Shown piece after piece: positions 33,418 through 42,041 of a stretch of DNA of 64,000 bases. This DNA comes from Syntrophorhabdaceae bacterium (GTDB lineage Bacteria > Desulfobacterota > Syntrophorhabdia > Syntrophorhabdales > Syntrophorhabdaceae), in NCBI GenBank assembly GCA_026415675.1, contig JAOAGQ010000058.1, forward strand, positions 1-64,000, given 5' to 3'. Below the pieces are notes generated by a model. That model searched no databases. It saw only the letters and a program-made list of their open reading frames with translations, and had not been told where the DNA came from. The position numbers and the translations under genes were made by a program. Each line of letters begins with the position of its first letter. Position 1 is the first letter of the stretch.

Positions 33418-34749
33418 ATGATTAGATACATCTTGTTCCTTGTAATCACCTTATTTAGCGTCAATATTGCCTATGGAGAGGTCGAATATACCCTTGAGGA
33501 ACTATTAAGACTCGCCCTTGTCAGGTCTGAAAGGTTAAAGATATCTGCGGAAGATATAAATATCGCCGCTGCAGGAAAGAAAAAGGCGGAAGCCGCCTTA
33601 CTCCCCCAGTTATCCGCCATAGGGGGATATACAAGATATGGCACATCAAAGACATCGGAAACAGGTTCCCTCATTCAGCCGGAAGAGGCATTAAACTACG
33701 GTATAAGACTTGAACAGTCTATCTCTCTGAGCGGGAAGGAGATCACCGCTTTTAACACGGCAAAGGAGGGTATAGAGAAGAGTAAGCTCGATTTTTATGC
33801 GGTAAAAGAGGGTTATATGCTCCTTGTCTCCCAATCTTACTACGATGTACTTAAGGCAAAGAAGATACTCGATATATCAAAGGCAAATGTAGAGAGGCTC
33901 ACCAAACACAGGGATGCGGCCTTGATGAGGCTTAAGGTGGGGGAGGTAACAAAGACCGCCTTGCTGAGAGCCGAGGCGGAACTCTCTGGGGCCCAGTCAG
34001 AACTCGTCAGGAACTCCAATCTATTAAAATTGAAAAAGTCCGTACTCGCAAGGATCGTAGGTATAGAAGGGGAGTTTGATTTAAAAGAGGAGGTGGTACC
34101 CGAAAGGTCAGGTCTTGATCTTGATACCGCCATAGAAGGATGCAGGCCCCTGACCCTTGACTGCTTAAAGGAGATGGCCTATTCGGAAAGGGCAGAACTG
34201 AAATCATTAACCCTCCAGAAGAAGATCGCCTCGGAGGCGGTAAGGATAGCAAAGGGGGCATTTTGGCCTAATATATCGGTTGAAGGTATGTATCAGAGGA
34301 AGTTCGAAACCCCTGAGACCATGAGTATCATCAGGGATAATATATATGGGGGGATGAGGCTAAATTTTCTCTTTTTTGAGGGAGGATTGAGAGAGGCACA
34401 GGTTAGGGAGGCAGAGGTGAGAAAAAGACAGGTAGAACTCCAATACGAAGATGTGAAGAAAACGATCGGCATTGAGGTTGAAGGGGCCTATCTCGATTTT
34501 GTGACACAGGGCAATATGTTAAAATCCTTAAAAGACCAGTACACATTCGCAAGGGAGAATTACAACGCCACCGCGAGACAGTTCGAGTACGGCCTCGCAA
34601 ACAGTATAGATGTTATGGATGCCAATACCCTTCTCGTCACAGCGGAGAGACATCTGGCGGATGCCCAGTACAATTTTCTCTCCTCTCTCCTCTTGATAAG
34701 AAGGACAACGGGGACCCTGCTTAAAACCATCCCCCAAATCAATAATTGA
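33418..34749 (+). CDS. TolC-family outer-membrane efflux protein
   Basis: Outer-membrane channel of a tripartite pump, 443 residues. It has a signal peptide (MIRYILFLVITLFSVNIAYG) and two long alpha-helical repeats typical of TolC (segments around residues 120-220 and 320-425 rich in Ala, Glu and Leu). A YGGMRLNFLFFEGG segment near residue 302 resembles the conserved beta-barrel strand. First gene of the tolC-adaptor-RND operon; the adaptor starts 47 bases later. Confidence 0.92.
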   Translation: MIRYILFLVITLFSVNIAYGEVEYTLEELLRLALVRSERLKISAEDINIAAAGKKKAEAALLPQLSAIGGYTRYGTSKTSETGSLIQPEEALNYGIRLEQSISLSGKEITAFNTAKEGIEKSKLDFYAVKEGYMLLVSQSYYDVLKAKKILDISKANVERLTKHRDAALMRLKVGEVTKTALLRAEAELSGAQSELVRNSNLLKLKKSVLARIVGIEGEFDLKEEVVPERSGLDLDTAIEGCRPLTLDCLKEMAYSERAELKSLTLQKKIASEAVRIAKGAFWPNISVEGMYQRKFETPETMSIIRDNIYGGMRLNFLFFEGGLREAQVREAEVRKRQVELQYEDVKKTIGIEVEGAYLDFVTQGNMLKSLKDQYTFARENYNATARQFEYGLANSIDVMDANTLLVTAERHLADAQYNFLSSLLLIRRTTGTLLKTIPQINN

Positions 34750-34796
34750 ACCGATATTTTAGAGGTGAGAAGGGTGTATAAAGAAGTCAGGAGATT

Positions 34797-35918
34797 ATGG
34801 AAATGAAAAGAATCCCTTTTTCGTTCTGTTGTTGTGCTATTCTCATAGGTGTCTCTTTGCTTTTTTTGGTAAACGGCTGTAAAAAAAAGGAGGTCAAGGT
34901 TCAGGAGAGGACATTCAATGTGAATGCGGCTCTCGTTGAGACCCGACCCTTAAGACCATTCATAGAGGCGGTCGGTACCCTAAACCCCTTTGAAGAGGTA
35001 ACCGTAAGCGCAGAGATAGAGGGGATCCTGAAGGCGGTGAACGTAGAGGAAGGGACAATAGTAACAAAAGGGATGACCCTCGCCGAGATAAAGGAGACGG
35101 ATTATTTAAACGAGGTAAAAAGGGATGAAGCCTTATTGAGACAGGCAGAGGCGAACCTCTCCAATATAAAGCTCGAATTCCAGAGGAAGGAGGCCCTCTT
35201 TAAGGAAGGGCTCGTTACAAAACAACAGTATGACGATGTGACAACGAGACTCTCCCTTGCCGAGGCGGAAATAGACAGGGTAAATGCGATGCTCTCTATG
35301 GCAAGGCAAAAACTCTCAAAGACAAAGGTGATCTCCCCCATGGCAGGGGTTATAAAGGAGAAGAAGGTCTCTTCCGGAGATTTTGTTAAAAACGGTACGC
35401 CCCTCTTTGTGTTGATTCAGACTAACCCCTTAAAGCTCATATTTACGGTACCGGAGAGCGATGTGGCTAAACTAAAGGTGAACCAGGATGTGATCTTGAA
35501 GGTAAGTGCCTATCCTGACAGGGAGTTTCACGGTAAATCGAAGATTATATACCCAAGCCTTGAGGAAAAGACCCGTTCTCTCTCCATTGAGGCAATAGTC
35601 CCCAATCAGGACAGGCTCTTAAAACCGGGCCTTTTTGCAAAGGTAATACTCTTTACAGGAGAGGCAAGACAGACCGTCGTGGTTCCCGTGACATCCCTTC
35701 TGTACGAGGCGGAGAAGGTTAAAGTCTTCGTGATAGAGGGGGACAGGGCAAGGGAGAGGATGGTGAAAATAGGGAGTAAATACGGTGAAATGATGGAGAT
35801 CAAAGAGGGCCTAAAGCCTGGGGAAAAGATAGCGATAACAGGCCAGCAGAACTTATCAGAAGGGGCAAAGGTGGTTATAAGAAACGAAATCCCAAAGGAT
35901 GGGAAACAGGGGGGATAA
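34797..35918 (+). CDS. RND efflux periplasmic adaptor (membrane fusion lipoprotein)
   Basis: Adaptor subunit connecting pump and outer-membrane channel, 373 residues. The signal ends in LVNGC, a lipobox that would place Cys28 on a lipid anchor. Features are the barrel-sandwich hybrid (AVGTLNPFEEVTVSAEIEG), a hairpin coiled coil around residues 100-160 and the second lipoyl half with APMAG-like ISPMAGVIKEKKV. Two starts are possible, ATG at 34797 or 34803, since AGGAG lies three or nine bases away. The permease follows 32 bases later. Confidence 0.92.
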   Translation: MEMKRIPFSFCCCAILIGVSLLFLVNGCKKKEVKVQERTFNVNAALVETRPLRPFIEAVGTLNPFEEVTVSAEIEGILKAVNVEEGTIVTKGMTLAEIKETDYLNEVKRDEALLRQAEANLSNIKLEFQRKEALFKEGLVTKQQYDDVTTRLSLAEAEIDRVNAMLSMARQKLSKTKVISPMAGVIKEKKVSSGDFVKNGTPLFVLIQTNPLKLIFTVPESDVAKLKVNQDVILKVSAYPDREFHGKSKIIYPSLEEKTRSLSIEAIVPNQDRLLKPGLFAKVILFTGEARQTVVVPVTSLLYEAEKVKVFVIEGDRARERMVKIGSKYGEMMEIKEGLKPGEKIAITGQQNLSEGAKVVIRNEIPKDGKQGG

Positions 35919-35950
35919 CCTGAAAAAGGACGGAATGGGGAAGGTTTTAT

Positions 35951-38900
35951 ATGTGGCTCTCTGATACATCTATAAAAAGGCCTGTCTTCGCAACGATGAT
36001 GGTCCTCGTCCTTGTGGTTTTAGGGGTGGTGAGTTACCCCAACATCGGGGTTGACCTCTTCCCTAAAGTCGACCTCCCTATAGTCAATATCACCACGAGG
36101 TTAAAGGGTGCAAGCTCGGAGATCATGGACATAGATGTAACAGACAAGATAGAAGAAGCGATAAACACGATAAACGGGGTGAAGACGATAAGCTCTACCA
36201 GTACAGAGGGTTCCTCCGTTGTCACCGTAGAGTTTGTCCTTGAAAGGGATATAGACCTTGCCGTCCAGGATGTGAGGGAGAAGATTTCGATAATAAGACC
36301 GAAGTTACCAACGGATATAGATGAACCCATAATAGAAAAGGTAGACCCCGATGCCACCCCTGTGCTCTGGCTTTCCCTCCACGGCGAGAAATCTGTGAGG
36401 GAGTTATCCACCTATGGGGATGAGGTTCTAAAGGAACAGTTGCAGAAGATAAACGGCGTGGGGGCCCTCAGAATATACGGTTTGAGACTTCGCCAGGCAA
36501 GGATATGGCTCGATACGGATAAGATGATCGCCTACGGCATAACATCCCACGATGTTTTAAGGGCCCTCCAGAGGGAGAACATAGAGTTACCAGGGGGAAG
36601 GATAGAGAGTAGCACAAAGGAATATACCGTCAAGGTGAAGGGAGAGTTCTCCACAATCCAAGAATTCAACGAACTAATCGTGGGCTATTACAGGGGAACG
36701 CCTATCAAGATCAAAGACATAGGCAGGGCTGAAGATGGCATGGAGGAGAAGAGGACAATAGCCCGCTTCAACGGAACGAGTTCCATCATGATAGGCATCC
36801 AGAAACAGTCAGGAACGAATACGGTGGAGGTGGTGGATCGTGTAAAGAGTCACCTTGTAAATATAAGGAAATCCCTTCCTCAAGGGATGCGTCTCGACAT
36901 TGCATTCGACCAGTCCGAGTTTATCAAAATGTCTATAAGGGAGATCCAGCACCATCTGATATACGGTGGTTTCTTTGCGATCCTGGCGGTTCTTCTATTC
37001 TTGAGGAACATAAGGACAACCATCATAAGCGCCCTCGCCATCCCTGCCTCTGTGATCTCCACCTTTGCGATCATGAATGCCTTCGGTTTTACCTTCAACA
37101 ACATGAGCATGCTCGCCCTCTCCCTATCCATCGGCATACTCATCGATGATGCGATCATAGTGATTGAGAACATACACAGACACATGGAATCAGGTATGTC
37201 GGCCCGAGAGGCCGCCTCATTTGCCACAAACGAGATAGGCCTTGCGGTCTCCGCAACCACCCTTGCCGTCGTCGTGATCTTCATACCTGTTGCCTTTATG
37301 AAGGGTATCATTGGGAGGTTTTTCTTCCAGTTCGGCCTGACCGTTGTCTTTGCCGTCTCCGTATCCTGGTTTATCTCTTTTACACTAACCCCCATGCTCT
37401 CATCCCTCTACCTCACCCATAAAAAAAATCACGGGATAGTAGAGGATAATCGGAAGTCCTCCATATCACGCCTCTTAGGGAGAATCTCCTCCCTCCTCGA
37501 AGAAGGGTACGTTTACATAGAAAACGGGTACAGGAAAATACTCGAACCTGCCCTCAACCACAGAAAGATAGTACTATCCATAGCCCTTTTGATTTTCCTC
37601 TTCAGTCTTTTCATGACGAGGTTCATAGGGAAAGAGTTCATCCCCTCTGAAGACCAGAGCAGGTTTGTCATCCGTCTACAGGCCCCGGTGGATTACTCTG
37701 TAGATGAGGTAGACCGCATGTTCAGAAAGGCGGAAGATATCATAAGGAAAATTCCAGAGGTAAGGTCTTATTCCTGTTCCCAGGGGGGTGGCCTCACAAG
37801 GGAGGCGAACAAAGGGAACATGATGGTCAACCTCGTTCCAAAGTCGAAGAGGAAGAAGAGTCAGGAGGAGATAAAGGCAGAGGTGAGAAGGGCGTTGAGG
37901 TCTATCCCGGGGCTTAGGGCCTCTGTAGAGAATGCGGCCATGATAGGGGGCGGTCAGAGGCAGGTCTCGATACAGTACAGTATAAGGGGGATGGATCTCG
38001 GTATGCTTGAGACCTATACGCGGCAGATCATGGCTGAATACTCAAAGCTCCCCGGCATCGTGGATCTCGACAGTTCCCTTGAGACCGGTAAACCTGAGGT
38101 TAAGGTATACATAGATAGGGATAAGGCGGCGGATCTGGGGGTTGATACGGCTACCGTTGCGGAGGCGATCAATTTTCTAATAAGTGGTGAGGTGGATGTA
38201 ACGAAATTCAAGGATGAGGCGAGGGGGAGGAGATACGATGTAAGGGCAAGGCTCATCCCCGAGGACAGGGTAAACCCCCACGACTTAGGGAGGCTCTACG
38301 TGAGGTCAAAAAACGGAAGCCTCGTAAAACTCTCCAATATAGCTTCCTTTAGAGAAGGGGGTGGCTCAAGTATAATAAACAGGGTTGATAGGCAAAGGGC
38401 GATCACCATCTTTGCCAATCTTGAGGGTAAACCCCTCGGTCAGGCGATGGACGAACTGAACAGTATATCCGCAAAGACCCTGACCGCGGATTATTCGGGA
38501 AGATATAAAGGTCAGGCCGACACTATGGGAGAATCGTTCAGTTATCTCATGTTTGCCATGGTACTCGGGGTAATCATGGCGTATATGGTTCTTGCTGCCC
38601 AGTTTGAGAGCTTCATCCATCCCTTTACCGTCCTGCTCTCAATGCCCTTTTCTCTGATCGGGGCCTTTGGGGCACTCCTTCTCTTTAATAAAACCTTGAA
38701 TATCTTTAGCTTTATAGGTCTTATACTCCTTATGGGCCTTGTAAAGAAAAACGCTATCCTCCTCGTAGATTACACGAACATTTTAAGGGAGAGGGGTATG
38801 ACAAGGAGGGAGGCACTATTGACGGCAGGCCCTGTCAGGTTAAGACCCATCCTTATGACAACTTTTGCCATGATCTTCGGTATGCTACCTATAGCCCTCG

Positions 38901-39058
38901 GTTTCGGGGAAGGGGCAGAGACCCGCTCCCCGATGGCACTGGCAACAATAGGGGGTCTTTTGACATCCCTCTTGCTCACCCTTATCGTGGTCCCGGTAGC
39001 GTATGATCTATTCGATGAATATAAGGAAAGGTTTTTTAGGAAAAAAAAGAACCATTAA
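35951..39058 (+). CDS. RND multidrug-type efflux permease (AcrB/MdtB-like)
   Basis: Proton-driven pump of 1035 residues with the classic doubled architecture. Proton-relay residues are visible: the DD pair in ILIDDAIIVIENIH near residue 400 and the lysine in MGLVKKNAILLVDY near residue 930. The N-terminal SIKRPVFATMMVLVLVVLG and GVDLFPKVDLPIV are family signatures. It belongs to the HAE1 (hydrophobe/amphiphile) group, so export of toxic organics is likely, though the substrate is not identifiable. The stop overlaps that of the convergent next gene. Confidence 0.95.
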   Translation: MWLSDTSIKRPVFATMMVLVLVVLGVVSYPNIGVDLFPKVDLPIVNITTRLKGASSEIMDIDVTDKIEEAINTINGVKTISSTSTEGSSVVTVEFVLERDIDLAVQDVREKISIIRPKLPTDIDEPIIEKVDPDATPVLWLSLHGEKSVRELSTYGDEVLKEQLQKINGVGALRIYGLRLRQARIWLDTDKMIAYGITSHDVLRALQRENIELPGGRIESSTKEYTVKVKGEFSTIQEFNELIVGYYRGTPIKIKDIGRAEDGMEEKRTIARFNGTSSIMIGIQKQSGTNTVEVVDRVKSHLVNIRKSLPQGMRLDIAFDQSEFIKMSIREIQHHLIYGGFFAILAVLLFLRNIRTTIISALAIPASVISTFAIMNAFGFTFNNMSMLALSLSIGILIDDAIIVIENIHRHMESGMSAREAASFATNEIGLAVSATTLAVVVIFIPVAFMKGIIGRFFFQFGLTVVFAVSVSWFISFTLTPMLSSLYLTHKKNHGIVEDNRKSSISRLLGRISSLLEEGYVYIENGYRKILEPALNHRKIVLSIALLIFLFSLFMTRFIGKEFIPSEDQSRFVIRLQAPVDYSVDEVDRMFRKAEDIIRKIPEVRSYSCSQGGGLTREANKGNMMVNLVPKSKRKKSQEEIKAEVRRALRSIPGLRASVENAAMIGGGQRQVSIQYSIRGMDLGMLETYTRQIMAEYSKLPGIVDLDSSLETGKPEVKVYIDRDKAADLGVDTATVAEAINFLISGEVDVTKFKDEARGRRYDVRARLIPEDRVNPHDLGRLYVRSKNGSLVKLSNIASFREGGGSSIINRVDRQRAITIFANLEGKPLGQAMDELNSISAKTLTADYSGRYKGQADTMGESFSYLMFAMVLGVIMAYMVLAAQFESFIHPFTVLLSMPFSLIGAFGALLLFNKTLNIFSFIGLILLMGLVKKNAILLVDYTNILRERGMTRREALLTAGPVRLRPILMTTFAMIFGMLPIALGFGEGAETRSPMALATIGGLLTSLLLTLIVVPVAYDLFDEYKERFFRKKKNH

Positions 39059-40179
39059 CCCCCTGATACTACCCTGCCCCTCAGTTCATCCATCAGATGT
39101 TTCACAGATACTATCCTGTCTATCCTGTGGCCATTTGCACCGACAGTATAGAGGGGCTCTCCATCTTCCATGTATCCTGCCGAACTTAAAAGACCGTTAC
39201 AAATACAGAAGGAGTTTTTCTTTCCGTCCCTCGCCTGACATCTGGTTAAATTACCCTCATCGTCCCTTACAAGGAGATACCCCTTATCACAGTTTGGTTT
39301 TCTTTTACCGTTGACCGCGGAGAGATACATAGGGGAACTCTTTATCACAACAAAGGGCATGCCGCAGGGCGAGCCGGGATCCATAGCGATGAGGATATCC
39401 TCTCTCTTCGCTTCAACCACCGCCTTTTTGTACGCTTCACTGGCACTGCACTCTTCTGTGGCAAGAAACCTCGTGCCCATCTGAACGCCATCGGCCCCCA
39501 TCCGAAGGAATCTTAAAATATCCCCGTGATCGAATATACCCCCTGCAACGATGACAGGAAATGAACCGTGTTTGATCGATACCTCTTTTACAAGGGGCAA
39601 TAAATTTTCCAGTCGATTCGATTCTTTATGGATCTCCTCATATTTAAACCCGAGATGGCCCCCGGCCAGGGGTCCTTCTAAGACAACGGCATCGGGTCTA
39701 TACCCTGCCCTCTCCCACTTTTTGCAGATCAACTCGAGAGCCCTCGGAGATGATACAATCGGTATCAAGGCAGTATCAACGGGGTCCTTTATCGCGGGCA
39801 ACCTCAAAGGAAGACCCCCTCCTGATATAATCACATCGGCCTTGCTGTCGATTGCGGCATGGACCGAGGCGTCGTAATCCCTATCTATTGCCACCATAAT
39901 GTTTATGCCTGCAACTCCCCCTTTCGATTTAGCGAGAGAGACCTCCTCGTAGACCGCCTCATATGTGTCGTATCTTTTACCGTTTCTTTTTGTGAGGAGC
40001 CTATCGAGACAGGCGCTCGATACTATCCCTATACCTCCTTCCCGGGCAACGGCACTGGCCAATGGATGGAGGGACACCCCTACCCCCATGCCTCCCTGAA
40101 TGATGGGTAGTTTTGCCGTCTTACCTTTGATCGTTAGAGAGGGAAGTATCACATCCTCTGTTAAACCGTTATGTTGCAT
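39055..40179 (-). CDS. nitronate monooxygenase-like FMN oxidoreductase with Cys-rich C-terminus
   Basis: FMN-dependent TIM-barrel enzyme of the NMO/2-nitropropane dioxygenase family, 374 residues. It shows LPIIQGGMGVGVS at the N-terminus, the phosphate-binding VIVAGGIFDHGDILRFLRMGADGVQMGTRF region in the middle (GADGVQMGT) and a C-terminal section with cysteines (CDKGYL, RCQARDG, FCICNGLL). Members of this long subfamily are usually annotated as flavin-dependent enoyl reductases or NMOs; a further metal or cluster site is possible. Start chosen at 40179 by AAGGAG four bases upstream. Stop overlaps that of the RND gene. Confidence 0.85.
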   Translation of the reverse strand: MQHNGLTEDVILPSLTIKGKTAKLPIIQGGMGVGVSLHPLASAVAREGGIGIVSSACLDRLLTKRNGKRYDTYEAVYEEVSLAKSKGGVAGINIMVAIDRDYDASVHAAIDSKADVIISGGGLPLRLPAIKDPVDTALIPIVSSPRALELICKKWERAGYRPDAVVLEGPLAGGHLGFKYEEIHKESNRLENLLPLVKEVSIKHGSFPVIVAGGIFDHGDILRFLRMGADGVQMGTRFLATEECSASEAYKKAVVEAKREDILIAMDPGSPCGMPFVVIKSSPMYLSAVNGKRKPNCDKGYLLVRDDEGNLTRCQARDGKKNSFCICNGLLSSAGYMEDGEPLYTVGANGHRIDRIVSVKHLMDELRGRVVSGG

Positions 40180-40183
40180 GATG

Positions 40184-40189
40184 CTCCTT
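40184..40189 (-). promoter_or_regulatory. ribosome-binding site fixing the flavin oxidoreductase start
   Basis: AAGGAG on the minus strand, four bases before the ATG at 40179; the longer in-frame start at 40221 has no comparable site. Confidence 0.75.
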
Positions 40190-40220
40190 TTTTTAGATAG
40201 AAATGTGCCCCATTTTACCA

Positions 40221-40250
40221 TATATACGGCAGGAAGTATCTATAAAACAA
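40221..40250 (-). promoter_or_regulatory. weak candidate promoter for the flavin oxidoreductase
   Basis: On the minus strand TTGTTT (40250-40245), an 18-base spacer and TATATA (40226-40221). Only moderate consensus matches. Confidence 0.3.
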
Positions 40251-40280
40251 CGATAAAAACCTTCTATAACCACAAATTCT

Positions 40281-40310
40281 TTGACAGAAAAAAATCAAAA
40301 AAGATATCAT
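40281..40310 (+). promoter_or_regulatory. sigma-70 promoter of the FrdA/NadB-like gene
   Basis: A perfect TTGACA (40281-40286), an 18-base spacer and TATCAT (40305-40310, five of six). The predicted start is near 40317, about 20 bases before the ATG at 40339. Confidence 0.6.
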
Positions 40311-40338
40311 CTTATTCGTAATTTATTAGAGGGTATAG

Positions 40339-41910
40339 ATGGAAAGTAGGGTCATAGTGATAGGGGGAGGTTTGGCAGGGGCAATAGCCGCCCTTGCCGC
40401 AGCTAAGGATGGACAGGATGTCCTCCTTGTGGATAGAGGTTCTATCTGCCTCGGCACAAATAGTGGCCTCTCAGGGGGTGTATTTACCGCACCAACGGCA
40501 ACTTACCCTGTGGATAAATACATAGAGGATACCATCGAGATCGGCCGTATGATAAATCACAGAGAAAAGGTCGAACTAATTGGCAGTGAGGCCTCGAGGG
40601 CCTTTGGTTTTCTCTCTTCTTTCGGGATTACATTAGCGGAGATGAAGGATTCTTATCAATTCAGACCCTATGGCCTAAATTCCATTCCTGGGGCGGTTTT
40701 GATGAGAAATCTCTCAAAAATATTGCAAAACGTGGATAGAATAAAAAAGATGACAGGTTTTTACGTTACGGACATCGTTAAAGAGGGAAATACCGCCATA
40801 GGTATAAAGGGGTTTGACAGAGAAGGAAAGGAGACAGTCTTTTATGCCCCTTCGATTATACTCGCCTCAGGAGGGGCAGGGGCAATCTACCGTATAAACG
40901 ACAACCAGAGAAACACCATGGGACAGGGTTATTACCTAGCGGCAAAGGCGGGTCTTTCCCTCTGGGATATGGAGTTTGTCCAGTTCTACCCCCTTGTCAT
41001 CACAGGGTCCCAGCTCCCGATGACCCTTCTATTCCCCCCCTTCGATAGGCACATAAGGCTAATAGACAGTTCAAAAAGGGATATCCTTGAGGCATACAAT
41101 ATAAAGGATATAAACGAGGCGATACTGAAAAAAAGGGATGAGTTTTCGACTCTCCTCATGCTGGAGATGGAAAAAGGGCCTGTTTTTCTCGATTGTAGCC
41201 TCGTTGAGCCCTCCAAATGGGGTACATTTCCCCTTAACCTATTGAGGAGAATAGTGCCCGATGCCCCCTCAAGATATATCCCCATATCCCCCGCTGCCCA
41301 TTTTTTTATGGGGGGCGTGAAAACGGACAGGAGGATGGAGACCTCAATCGAAGGACTCTTTGCCTGCGGGGAGGTCACCTTCGGTCTCCACGGGGCAAAC
41401 AGAAGGGGAGGAAACGCATTGACGGAATGTATCGTTGGGGGGATGGTGGCAGGAGAATCGGCCGCAAGGCGTGCCTCAAAGAGAGTACTTAGATCGCTAT
41501 CCCCTTCGATAAAGGGTATATCCAAAATCAAGGGCAGGAAAAACCGCCTGGGGGAACTAAAGGAAATTAAAAGCCTTATAAAAACAAAGGCATGGGATAT
41601 ATGCGGTATAATAAGGGATGGTAAAGATATGGAGGAAGGGAAAGGGGAAATAGACAGGATAGGGGAGTCGTTGACATCGATCGTCCCTTCCACTTTTTTC
41701 GAGTTGGCTTTAAGGGAGGACTTGCTCTCAGGGGTCGTAACCCTTAAGGCCGTCTTAAAGGCAAGTATGGGCAGAGAAGAGAGTAGGGGTAGTTTCAAAA
41801 GAAGGGAATTCCCCCGGGAAGATAATGGAAAATGGCTTAAAAATTCTTGCCTTATCTACAATCAGGAGAAAGGGGATTTCTCCCTTAAATACTATGACAT
41901 TAATCTTTAA
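40339..41910 (+). CDS. FAD-dependent fumarate reductase/aspartate oxidase-like flavoprotein
   Basis: Flavoprotein of the SdhA/FrdA/NadB superfamily, 523 residues, cytoplasmic. It has VIVIGGGLAGAIAAL at the N-terminus, ILASGGAGAIYR near 180, the ISPAAHFFMGGV motif near 318-329 (substrate-proximal histidine), EGLFACGEV and the C-terminal ESRGSFKRREFP that matches the RSxxRE-like end of the family. No iron-sulfur subunit is adjacent. NadB (L-aspartate oxidase, NAD biosynthesis) is one option, but no nadA or nadC is beside it, so the exact role is open. It stands alone behind a good promoter. Confidence 0.82.
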   Translation: MESRVIVIGGGLAGAIAALAAAKDGQDVLLVDRGSICLGTNSGLSGGVFTAPTATYPVDKYIEDTIEIGRMINHREKVELIGSEASRAFGFLSSFGITLAEMKDSYQFRPYGLNSIPGAVLMRNLSKILQNVDRIKKMTGFYVTDIVKEGNTAIGIKGFDREGKETVFYAPSIILASGGAGAIYRINDNQRNTMGQGYYLAAKAGLSLWDMEFVQFYPLVITGSQLPMTLLFPPFDRHIRLIDSSKRDILEAYNIKDINEAILKKRDEFSTLLMLEMEKGPVFLDCSLVEPSKWGTFPLNLLRRIVPDAPSRYIPISPAAHFFMGGVKTDRRMETSIEGLFACGEVTFGLHGANRRGGNALTECIVGGMVAGESAARRASKRVLRSLSPSIKGISKIKGRKNRLGELKEIKSLIKTKAWDICGIIRDGKDMEEGKGEIDRIGESLTSIVPSTFFELALREDLLSGVVTLKAVLKASMGREESRGSFKRREFPREDNGKWLKNSCLIYNQEKGDFSLKYYDINL

Positions 41911-41940
41911 CACCTAATTGTGAATTTTTTCATGAGCCCA

Positions 41941-41970
41941 TTGACATTGAGGAAAAAATAGTTTTAGAAT
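41941..41970 (+). promoter_or_regulatory. sigma-70 promoter of hppA
   Basis: A perfect TTGACA (41941-41946), an 18-base spacer and TAGAAT (41965-41970). The predicted start near 41977 gives a leader of about 65 bases. Confidence 0.6.
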
Positions 41971-42041
41971 AGATATGTTTATTTATAGGTTTCTTTATAG
42001 TTACATGCAGTGTACCACAAATCCATAGCAGGAGGTCTTAA

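Noticed and set aside
40986-41798. A 270-codon minus-strand frame opposite the FrdA/NadB-like gene
   Set aside because: Low-complexity Ser/Pro/Ile translation, no ribosome-binding site, fully inside a recognised flavoprotein.
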